Source of the DNA: Dehalococcoidia bacterium
GTDB taxonomy: Bacteria > Chloroflexota > Dehalococcoidia > GIF9 > AB-539-J10
Assembly (NCBI GenBank): GCA_030621105.1
Contig: JAUXIH010000028.1
Location: 1-10,629 of the forward strand
DNA length: 10,629 nucleotides
Direction: 5' to 3'
The translations under genes were made by a program, and so were the position numbers. Shown piece after piece: positions 1-5,883 of this stretch. Under the pieces are notes generated by a model. It worked only from the letters and a program-made list of their open reading frames with translations, was not told the DNA's origin and ran no database searches. Position 1 is the first letter of the stretch. Each line of letters opens with the position of its first letter.

Positions 1-1877
1 TTCGCTATTGCCTTGGTAACTATTGGGTGCTCAATAGGAGTCTCTTCATCCATACCAGCCCAATTCATAAGTTTGCTAATTCGCTCACCGCCAAAACGGC
101 GTACGATATCATCCTCCAGAGAAGCATAAAAACGAGAACTTCCCGGATCCCCCTGCCTTCCTGCCCTGCCTCGAAGCTGATTATCAATGCGCCTGGCTTC
201 GTGATGTTCCGTGCCTATAACATGAAGACCCCCCAGGCCTACCACCTGATTATGTTTCTTTAACCATTCGTCTCTGTCACTGAGTTCAGGATTTCCTCCA
301 AGGATAATATCAACACCTCGTCCAGCCATATGGGTGGCTACAGTAACCATGCCCGGACTGCCAGCTTGAGCAACAATGTCCGCTTCCTTCTCGTGATTTT
401 TAGCGTTTAAGACCTGATGGGAAATACCTTTTCTCCGCAACATATCACTCAAATGTTCTGATTTTTCAATAGATGTTGTCCCAATCAGGACAGGTCTTCC
501 CTGAGCATGCAACTGTTCAATTTCAGAAACTACTGCTGGAAATTTACTGTTCTCATTGCGATAAATCTGGTCAGGGTCTTCTATGCGGATAAGTGGCTTA
601 TTAGTAGGAATGGTAATCACTTCTAACCCATAAATCTTGTGAAACTCTTCTGCCTCAGTAACTGCAGTGCCTGTCATGCCTGCCAATTTATGATACATGC
701 GAAAATAGTTTTGAAACGTTATCGTGGCTAAAGTCACACTCTCCCTCTGGACACGCACTCTTTCTTTAGCCTCAATCGCTTGGTGTAAACCCTCAGAATA
801 CCTTCTCCCGAACATTAACCTGCCAGTAAATTCATCTACTATGACAACTTGACCATTTTTCACCATGTAGTCACGATCTCTTTTGAAGAGGGCATGAGCC
901 TTGAGCGCACTTTCCATATATTGGGTAAGAAGATGATTAGCAGGGTCATAAAGGTTAGGAGCTTTAAGCAATCCTGATCTACCAAGCAATGTCTCTATTC
1001 GGGTAATGCCATCGTCGGTAAGAGCAACCGTTCGCGTTCTCTCCTCAATGGTATAATCGGCGCCTTCTTTAAGATGAGCAGCTAGACGGGCAAAGCTAGA
1101 ATATTTCTCTGTAGCCTCCTGTGCAGAACCACTGATGATTAGAGGGGTGCGCGCTTCATCAATCAGAATGTTATCGACCTCATCAACGATGGCATAATTG
1201 AGTGGCCTCTGCACACATTGGGATAAGTCTGAAACCATGTTGTCCCTGAGATAATCAAACCCAAATTCATTATTTGTGCCGTAAGTTATATCTGCTTCAT
1301 ACGCCTGGCGACGAGAAACAGGACGCATACAACGCCACCTGTCATTGCTTTCCCCATAGCTAGGATCATAAATATATGATGGAGCCGGGGTATCTGGCGA
1401 CTGCTGAGCATGTATACAGGCAACATTAATCCCTAATGCATGATAAACCGGGCCCATCCATTGGCAATCACGCTTGGCTAAATAATCATTCACAGTAACC
1501 AAGTGACAACCATTGTCCAAAAGAGCATTAAGATACAAAGGTAAAGTAGCTACCAGAGTTTTTCCTTCACCAGTGCTCATTTCAGCTATTTTGCCCTGAT
1601 GAAGTGCAATGCCCCCCATAAGTTGGACATCGAAATGCCTCTGCCCAAGCGTACGTTTCGCTATCTCCCTGACCACGGCATACGCCTCTGGCAAGATCTC
1701 TTCCGTGCTGATCCCTGCGGCTAATCGTGCTTTAAAGTTAGTAGTTTTGTTTCGAAGCTCAATGTCACTGAGATGCCCAAGATCAGGCTCCCAGTCATTG
1801 ATTTCAGCTACCACCGCCCGTAGACGTTTTAATTCTTTCTCGTTAGAATCAATCAGCCTGTTGAACCACTGAAACAT
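1..1877 (-). CDS. secA: SecA preprotein translocase ATPase, C-terminus beyond window
   Basis: SecA is the motor ATPase that pushes unfolded preproteins through the SecYEG channel at the cytoplasmic membrane. The minus-strand frame is open from ATG 1877 to the window edge, giving 625 residues. Visible parts are the Walker A motif STGEGKT (about 101-107), DEVD as the Walker B/DEAD motif (232-235) followed by the ILIDEARTPLIISG-type segment, the TYGTNNEFGFDYLRDN signature (about 198-213), the second nucleotide-binding fold, and the LEDD..RRFGG segment near the end. The family is usually 800-950 residues, so the rest of the helical scaffold and wing domains and the C-tail lie outside. An insert of roughly 20 residues (about 158-185) precedes the ADITYG motif compared with E. 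coli SecA; I recall similar inserts in Chloroflexota. The start is 2 nt past the prs stop with only a weak GAG-type ribosome site, suggesting translational coupling. The family call is secure. Confidence 0.97.
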   Translation of the reverse strand, partial: MFQWFNRLIDSNEKELKRLRAVVAEINDWEPDLGHLSDIELRNKTTNFKARLAAGISTEEILPEAYAVVREIAKRTLGQRHFDVQLMGGIALHQGKIAEMSTGEGKTLVATLPLYLNALLDNGCHLVTVNDYLAKRDCQWMGPVYHALGINVACIHAQQSPDTPAPSYIYDPSYGESNDRWRCMRPVSRRQAYEADITYGTNNEFGFDYLRDNMVSDLSQCVQRPLNYAIVDEVDNILIDEARTPLIISGSAQEATEKYSSFARLAAHLKEGADYTIEERTRTVALTDDGITRIETLLGRSGLLKAPNLYDPANHLLTQYMESALKAHALFKRDRDYMVKNGQVVIVDEFTGRLMFGRRYSEGLHQAIEAKERVRVQRESVTLATITFQNYFRMYHKLAGMTGTAVTEAEEFHKIYGLEVITIPTNKPLIRIEDPDQIYRNENSKFPAVVSEIEQLHAQGRPVLIGTTSIEKSEHLSDMLRRKGISHQVLNAKNHEKEADIVAQAGSPGMVTVATHMAGRGVDIILGGNPELSDRDEWLKKHNQVVGLGGLHVIGTEHHEARRIDNQLRGRAGRQGDPGSSRFYASLEDDIVRRFGGERISKLMNWAGMDEETPIEHPIVTKAIA

Positions 1878-1879
1878 CG

Positions 1880-2818
1880 TCACTCAAACATGGCTCCCAC
1901 CGACAACCCAGTGTGAATCCGGTGTATAGCTTCACCAAGCAGCGGCGCTACAGGCAGGATAGTGATTTTCCCCAACTTCTTATCTCCCTCTACAGGTAGG
2001 GTATCGGTAACCACCACTTCTTTAACCGGGCTCGTAGCTATCTTCTGCACAGCTGAACCTGAGAAAACAGGATGAGTACAACAAGAGTAAACCTGAGAGG
2101 CTCCATGCTCGAGAAGTGTATTCACCGCGTCAGCTAAGGAGCCGGCAGTATCAATTTCATCATCCATAGTCAGGGCACATTTCCCTCGAACTGACCCAAT
2201 CACATTCAAGGTTTCAGTGGTGTCACTATTTCCCAAGCGTCTTTTCTCAATAATAGCGAGAGGGGAATCAAGCCGGGCAGCCAGATCACGTGCCCTCTTG
2301 GTTATGCCAATATCAGTAGCTACCACTACTAAGTTCTGCAAATTCTTCTTTCGAAAATATTGACTTAACAGGAACAAACCAGTTAACTCGTCCACCGGGA
2401 CACTAAAGAAACCCTGAATTTGAGGAGCATGCAAATCAACAGTAAGTAACCTGCTTGCTCCCGCAGTGGTCAGTAAATCAGCAACTAGGCGTGCGGTTAT
2501 TGGAACTCGAGGTTGATCTTTTTTATCAGTTCGGCCATAACCATAATAAGGCACAACCGCAGTAATCCTTCCCGCAGACGCCCGCTTGAGAGCATCAATC
2601 ATAATCAACAGCTCAACAAGGTTCTTATTAACGGGAGAACAAATTGGTTGGACAACAAAAATATCACGCTGACGAACATTTTCCAGTATCCGGACAAAAA
2701 TATTTTCATTGCTAAATTCAAATACCTCTGCCTTACCTAAAGGTATGCCCAAGTAATCACACACGCCCTGAGCCAAACCAGGGTAAGCATTCCCTGCAAA
2801 CACCTTTAATTCATCCAT
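1880..2818 (-). CDS. prs: Ribose-phosphate pyrophosphokinase (PRPP synthetase)
   Basis: This cytoplasmic enzyme makes PRPP from ribose 5-phosphate and ATP, feeding purine, pyrimidine, histidine, tryptophan and NAD synthesis. The 312-residue protein has the usual class I length. Visible motifs are FSNENIFVRI near 35-44, PVNKNLVELLIMIDALKRA (62-80), PYYGYGRTDKK (90-100), the metal and ATP-binding DLHAPQIQGFF (128-138), the catalytic KRR of the flexible loop (192-194) and the ribose-phosphate loop DDEIDTAGS (219-227). The usual VSPD.GG segment reads ATDIGITKRA, and the usual ARQD reads GRTD, so the sequence is somewhat diverged. The frame extends upstream to a TTG at 2839, but I chose ATG 2818 because AGGAG (2826-2830) sits 7 nt before it and the likely promoter start point falls downstream of the TTG. 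It lies between glyA and secA on the same strand. Confidence 0.96.
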   Translation of the reverse strand: MDELKVFAGNAYPGLAQGVCDYLGIPLGKAEVFEFSNENIFVRILENVRQRDIFVVQPICSPVNKNLVELLIMIDALKRASAGRITAVVPYYGYGRTDKKDQPRVPITARLVADLLTTAGASRLLTVDLHAPQIQGFFSVPVDELTGLFLLSQYFRKKNLQNLVVVATDIGITKRARDLAARLDSPLAIIEKRRLGNSDTTETLNVIGSVRGKCALTMDDEIDTAGSLADAVNTLLEHGASQVYSCCTHPVFSGSAVQKIATSPVKEVVVTDTLPVEGDKKLGKITILPVAPLLGEAIHRIHTGLSVGAMFE

Positions 2819-2942
2819 GCCAGCGCTCCTCTCAAACAAATTATAGCATTAACAACATTCGAAGTTCGTAAAATAAGCTGGTACAAATGCCAATATATAA
2901 ACTTCCATAAATGGCAAATCCATGAAGCTACAAAGAGGCAAT
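2819..2942. other. glyA-prs intergenic region
   Basis: This AT-rich 124-nt gap holds the prs promoter and ribosome site at its prs end. There is a tiny hairpin, CGAA-G-TTCG, near 2870, and TGCCA and TGGCA half-sites flank the stretch around 2888-2916. I see no stem with a T-tract that would make a convincing glyA terminator, so read-through from glyA into prs is possible. Confidence 0.4.
2826..2848 (-). promoter_or_regulatory. prs extended -10 promoter and Shine-Dalgarno site
   Basis: On the minus strand, TGCTATAAT (2848 down to 2840) is a perfect extended -10 element. No good -35 box is visible at 16-18 nt upstream, which fits an extended -10 promoter. Transcription would start near 2833, giving a leader of about 15 nt that carries AGGAG (2830-2826), 7 nt before ATG 2818. 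This supports a prs promoter independent of glyA and rules against the upstream TTG start. Activity is inferred from sequence only. Confidence 0.6.
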
Positions 2943-4199
2943 TTATACAGTTCTTGGAATGGGAAAATCATGACACATCTGTTTCACCTCGGCACGAACC
3001 TGCTTTATCACATTTTCTTCACCCAGATGTGAAATAACCTTAATGATGAGGTCGGCTACAACCTTTGTCTCGTTTACACCAAAACCTCGAGTCGATAATG
3101 CTGGAGTCCCTACTCTTATTCCGCTAGCTACACGTGGGGGCTTGAGATCAAATGGTATGGCATTCCTATTTACAAAGATTCCTGCGCTCGCCAAAGCTTC
3201 CTCTGCATCTCTGCCGCTCATACCCAAAGGAGAAAGGTCCACAAGAACCATGTGGTTATCTGTTCCCCCTGAAACAATGCGTAATCCGTAGGACTGGAAT
3301 TCTGAAGCCAGCACACTGGCATTTTTCAGCACCCTTCTCTGGTAGTCTATAAACTCAGGCTGCATCGCCTCAAAGAAACATATAGCCTTAGCAGCAATAA
3401 CATGCATAAAGGGCCCCCCCTGTATCCCAGGAAATACAGCAGAGTCAATTGCACGAGCCAAATCGCCATTACTCAAAATAAACCCACCTCTTGGACCCCG
3501 AAGAGTCTTCTGCATCGTAGAGGTAACTACATGGGCATAGGGTACAGGAGAAGGATGTAAACCAGCAGCAATTATTCCAACTATGTGAGCCATATCCACT
3601 AGCAACTTGGCTCCCACCTTGTCGGCTATATAGCGAAACCTCTGAAAATCGATAATTCTAGGGTAAGCGCTAGCTCCAGCAACAATCAACTTTGGTCTAT
3701 ACTTCATGGCCAGATTTTCCACCGCATCATGATCAATCAATTCCGTTTTGGGATCTACGCCGTATGGAATAAACCTGTACCACTTCCCCGAAAAGCTCAC
3801 CTTTGAGCCATGCGTAAGATGACCTCCATGGCTAAGGCTCATGCCTAGGGCGGTATCTCCAGGATCCAACAGGGCAGCATACACTGCCATGTTAGCCTGT
3901 GCTCCACTATGAGGTTGGACATTAGCATGTTCCGCATGAAATAGCTCCCGAGCCCTGTCAATAGCAAGAGTTTCAACTGCATCAACATTCTCACATCCAC
4001 TATAATAACGCCTGCCAGGATATCCTTCAGCATATTTGTCAGTCAGGATAGAGCCCTGAGCATCAAGGATAGCCTTGCTACAATAGTTCTCAGAGGCTAT
4101 AAGATTAACAGTGGTTGACTGTCTCTCCTGCTCCAGTTTTAATATACGAGCTATCTCGGTATCCCATGAACTGACAGGTATATGTTCGAGCATTTTCAT
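2943..4199 (-). CDS. glyA: Serine hydroxymethyltransferase
   Basis: This cytoplasmic PLP enzyme interconverts serine and glycine while charging tetrahydrofolate with a one-carbon unit. At 418 residues it matches the family length. Visible motifs are LIASENY (33-39), DKYAEGYPGRRYYSGCE (54-70), SHGGHLTHGS (123-132) with the PLP-stacking histidine, VDMAH (201-205), and the Schiff-base region TSTMQKTLRGPRGG with K231 as the PLP lysine. The usual reading there is TTHK; here the two residues before the lysine are M229 and Q230, so the nearly invariant histidine is glutamine. The frame opens further upstream to TTG 4250 and ATG 4244. I prefer ATG 4199 (or ATG 4193) because homology begins there and an extended -10 promoter lies just upstream, inside the longer version. 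No Shine-Dalgarno site is evident at any of these starts. Confidence 0.95.
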   Translation of the reverse strand: MKMLEHIPVSSWDTEIARILKLEQERQSTTVNLIASENYCSKAILDAQGSILTDKYAEGYPGRRYYSGCENVDAVETLAIDRARELFHAEHANVQPHSGAQANMAVYAALLDPGDTALGMSLSHGGHLTHGSKVSFSGKWYRFIPYGVDPKTELIDHDAVENLAMKYRPKLIVAGASAYPRIIDFQRFRYIADKVGAKLLVDMAHIVGIIAAGLHPSPVPYAHVVTSTMQKTLRGPRGGFILSNGDLARAIDSAVFPGIQGGPFMHVIAAKAICFFEAMQPEFIDYQRRVLKNASVLASEFQSYGLRIVSGGTDNHMVLVDLSPLGMSGRDAEEALASAGIFVNRNAIPFDLKPPRVASGIRVGTPALSTRGFGVNETKVVADLIIKVISHLGEENVIKQVRAEVKQMCHDFPIPRTV

Positions 4200-4205
4200 C
4201 TTGGC

Positions 4206-4234
4206 ATGATAACATAAGCTTTTTTCCCAGGCAA
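4206..4234 (-). promoter_or_regulatory. Putative glyA promoter
   Basis: On the minus strand, TTGCCT (4234-4229) and TATCAT (4211-4206) are separated by 17 nt. The -10 is preceded by TG at the extended position, reading TGTTATCAT (4214-4206). The predicted start of transcription, 6-7 nt downstream, falls at about 4200-4199, on or next to the glyA ATG. This is a sequence-only prediction. Confidence 0.55.
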
Positions 4235-4237
4235 TAA

Positions 4238-4265
4238 TTGACATCGACAAGCCGCCAATGATAAA
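4238..4265 (+). promoter_or_regulatory. Putative sigma-A promoter of the hrcA-grpE-dnaK genes
   Basis: A perfect TTGACA -35 (4238-4243) is followed after 16 nt by GATAAA (4260-4265), which matches four of six -10 consensus bases. The alternative ATAAAT at 17 nt fits less well. Transcription would begin near 4272, inside the CIRCE operator, the usual geometry for HrcA repression. Confidence 0.6.
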
Positions 4266-4292
4266 TTAGCAGACTGGAGAGAAGAGTGCTAA
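4266..4292 (+). promoter_or_regulatory. CIRCE operator, HrcA binding site
   Basis: The site reads TTAGCAGAC-N9-GAGTGCTAA. The right arm is a perfect match to the CIRCE consensus arm, the left arm matches TTAGCACTC at seven of nine positions, and the spacer is exactly 9 nt. It lies just downstream of the predicted -10. It contains the hrcA GGAG ribosome site (4276-4279) in its spacer and runs through the GTG at 4286 to the first base of the ATG at 4292. Bound HrcA would block transcription initiation. Confidence 0.9.
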
Positions 4293-5308
4293 TGTCACTA
4301 GCGCCTAGACAGAAAGTTATTCTAAAGGTAATTATCGATCGCTATATTCTTGACGTTGTACCTGTAGCATCAAAAACCATTGCTGACAGCTGCGGCTTAA
4401 AGATAAGCCCGGCCACAATACGCAATGAAGTTGCCTCTCTCGAGGTAGAAGGATATATAACGCATCCACATCATTCAGCCGGGAGTATTCCCACAGATGA
4501 AGCATACCGACACTATGCAAGACTAGTGGCTGAAAGATCTCAGCTTTCCTCGGCAGAACAACTTCTGCTCTATCAACTGCTCCGCAGCACTGGAGGAGAA
4601 ATAGAGCAATGGTTAAAACTGGCAGCCACTATACTATCTCGATTTGTGCACAACTTGGCAGTGGTGACTCTGCCCAAAATGGCTCAGTGCCGGCTAAAAC
4701 ACCTGGACCTGATATCTCTGCATGATTTTGCCGCCCTGGTAGTTCTTGTATTGTATGAAGCCAATATAAAAAAACAAGTTATCTCATTCAATAGGAGGGT
4801 TAGCCAAGACGATCTAACAAGAGTAGCTAACAGGATAAATGCAGCCTACATAGGCAAGACTAGCATCGAGGTAACAACCGAAAAGCTTGAGAACTCCTTA
4901 TTAGAAAAAGAGGTCACTAAATCTATAATCGACATTCTGGATAGTGAAAACAAATCCAAATATGGCAGGCCCTACATAGAAGGGCTATACCAAATGTTGA
5001 GCCAGCCTGAGTTTTCCAACAGCTCCACGATAGTGAGGGTGCTTGAACTAATGGATAGGGAAGACTGGCTCCAATCTATATCCTGCCCAAACCTCAATAG
5101 TGAGAGGATAGAGATAATTATCGGACAGGAAAATACAGAGGAGGCTTTGCAGGATTTGAGTCTGGTAATTCGGCAATATGGAATTCCTGGCAGTGCTACA
5201 GGAATAATTGGAGTACTTGGGCCAAAGCGAATGGACTACGCCAAAACAATACCATCAGTCAACTACCTCTCATCCGTATTGAGCAAATCAATAACTAAAT
5301 ATATCTAA
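4286..5308 (+). CDS. hrcA: Heat-inducible transcription repressor HrcA
   Basis: HrcA represses class I heat-shock genes by binding CIRCE and is kept active by GroEL in well-studied bacteria. The 340-residue length is typical. The N-terminal winged helix (about 1-75) contains SPATIRNEVASLE (41-53), followed by the HHSAGSIPTDEAYRHY segment (62-77). The usual form there is HTSAGR.PTD.GYR, so the Arg to Ser and Gly to Ala changes are slightly unusual. A GAF-like middle follows, and the C-terminal dimer region ends with GIIGVLGPKRMDYAKT (near 310-325), a strong family hallmark. GTG 4286 has GGAG 6 nt upstream; ATG 4292 is an alternative with worse spacing. It is the first gene of the chaperone block, under its own CIRCE, so autoregulation is expected. 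Confidence 0.96.
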   Translation: MLMSLAPRQKVILKVIIDRYILDVVPVASKTIADSCGLKISPATIRNEVASLEVEGYITHPHHSAGSIPTDEAYRHYARLVAERSQLSSAEQLLLYQLLRSTGGEIEQWLKLAATILSRFVHNLAVVTLPKMAQCRLKHLDLISLHDFAALVVLVLYEANIKKQVISFNRRVSQDDLTRVANRINAAYIGKTSIEVTTEKLENSLLEKEVTKSIIDILDSENKSKYGRPYIEGLYQMLSQPEFSNSSTIVRVLELMDREDWLQSISCPNLNSERIEIIIGQENTEEALQDLSLVIRQYGIPGSATGIIGVLGPKRMDYAKTIPSVNYLSSVLSKSITKYI

Positions 5309-5313
5309 AGGAG
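5307..5313 (+). promoter_or_regulatory. grpE ribosome binding site
   Basis: AAAGGAG overlaps the hrcA stop codon and lies 7 nt before TTG 5321. This strong site supports the TTG as the true grpE start. Confidence 0.8.
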
Positions 5314-5320
5314 CATAAAC

Positions 5321-5881
5321 TTGACCAGAAAGAAAAAACAGAGCAATGATGAAACGAAATATGATAGCACTTTACAACCGGGCGACATAGATAATTTGAG
5401 GAAAGAACTGGACAAGGAAAAAGAGAAGGCAAAAAGTTATCTGGCCAATTGGCAAAGATCTCAAGCAGACTTCGCTAATTATAAAAAACACGCTGCGGAA
5501 GAAAAAGGGGAAATAGTTGATTTCGCTATCAGTGCCTTTATATTAACGCTGCTTCCAGTTGTAGATGATATGGAAAAAGCTCTAATTTCTTTGCCCCCTG
5601 AACTGGAAAACTTGAACTGGGTTGAAGGCATTAAGTTGATACACACTAATTTTAAGGACAGTTTGCAAAAACGGGGATTAAGCGAGATGAATGCCGTAGG
5701 CACCCCTTTCGATCCCCACTTCCATAATGCGGTCATGCAGCAAGAGGGGCAAGAAGGCATCGTACTCGAAGAAATACAGAAGGGCTACAAATTTAAAAAT
5801 AGAGTAATTCGTCCCAGCATGGTGATAGTTGGGGAGGAAAAAACAAAAGAAACAGGAGAGGCAACTCAAAAGGAGGAGTAA
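5321..5881 (+). CDS. grpE: GrpE nucleotide exchange factor
   Basis: GrpE is the cytoplasmic cochaperone that releases ADP from DnaK and so resets its folding cycle. The protein has 186 residues, normal for the family. A charged N-terminal tail runs into a long helix (about 20-75) carrying NWQRSQADFANYKK (43-56). The typical ILTLLPVVDDMEKAL segment (74-88) follows, and the C-terminal beta domain carries GTPFDPHFHNAV (127-138) and GYKFKNRVIRPSMVIV (155-170). Translation starts at TTG 5321, supported by a well-placed AAAGGAG. The gene begins 12 nt after hrcA and ends 2 nt before dnaK, whose ribosome site is encoded in the last grpE codons. It is expected to be cotranscribed under CIRCE control. 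Confidence 0.96.
   Translation: MTRKKKQSNDETKYDSTLQPGDIDNLRKELDKEKEKAKSYLANWQRSQADFANYKKHAAEEKGEIVDFAISAFILTLLPVVDDMEKALISLPPELENLNWVEGIKLIHTNFKDSLQKRGLSEMNAVGTPFDPHFHNAVMQQEGQEGIVLEEIQKGYKFKNRVIRPSMVIVGEEKTKETGEATQKEE
5871..5876 (+). promoter_or_regulatory. dnaK ribosome binding site inside grpE end
   Basis: AGGAGG, a full match to the anti-Shine-Dalgarno core, lies 7 nt before the dnaK ATG and is made from the last lysine and glutamate codons of grpE. It predicts strong dnaK translation. Confidence 0.8.
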
Positions 5882-5883
5882 AT

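Noticed and set aside
27..263. Plus-strand open frame at the left edge
   Set aside because: The minus strand here encodes conserved SecA helicase motifs; the plus-strand translation resembles nothing known.
2819..2839. N-terminal extension of prs to TTG 2839
   Set aside because: The extra codons contain the AGGAG ribosome site for ATG 2818 and the TTG lies upstream of the predicted transcription start.
2866..2916. Small inverted repeats in the glyA-prs gap as a terminator or operator
   Set aside because: The stems are only 4-5 bp and no T-tract follows, which is within chance expectation for AT-rich DNA.
4200..4250. N-terminal extension of glyA to TTG 4250 or ATG 4244
   Set aside because: The added residues do not resemble the family N-terminus and the segment contains a good extended -10 promoter, so it reads better as regulatory DNA.
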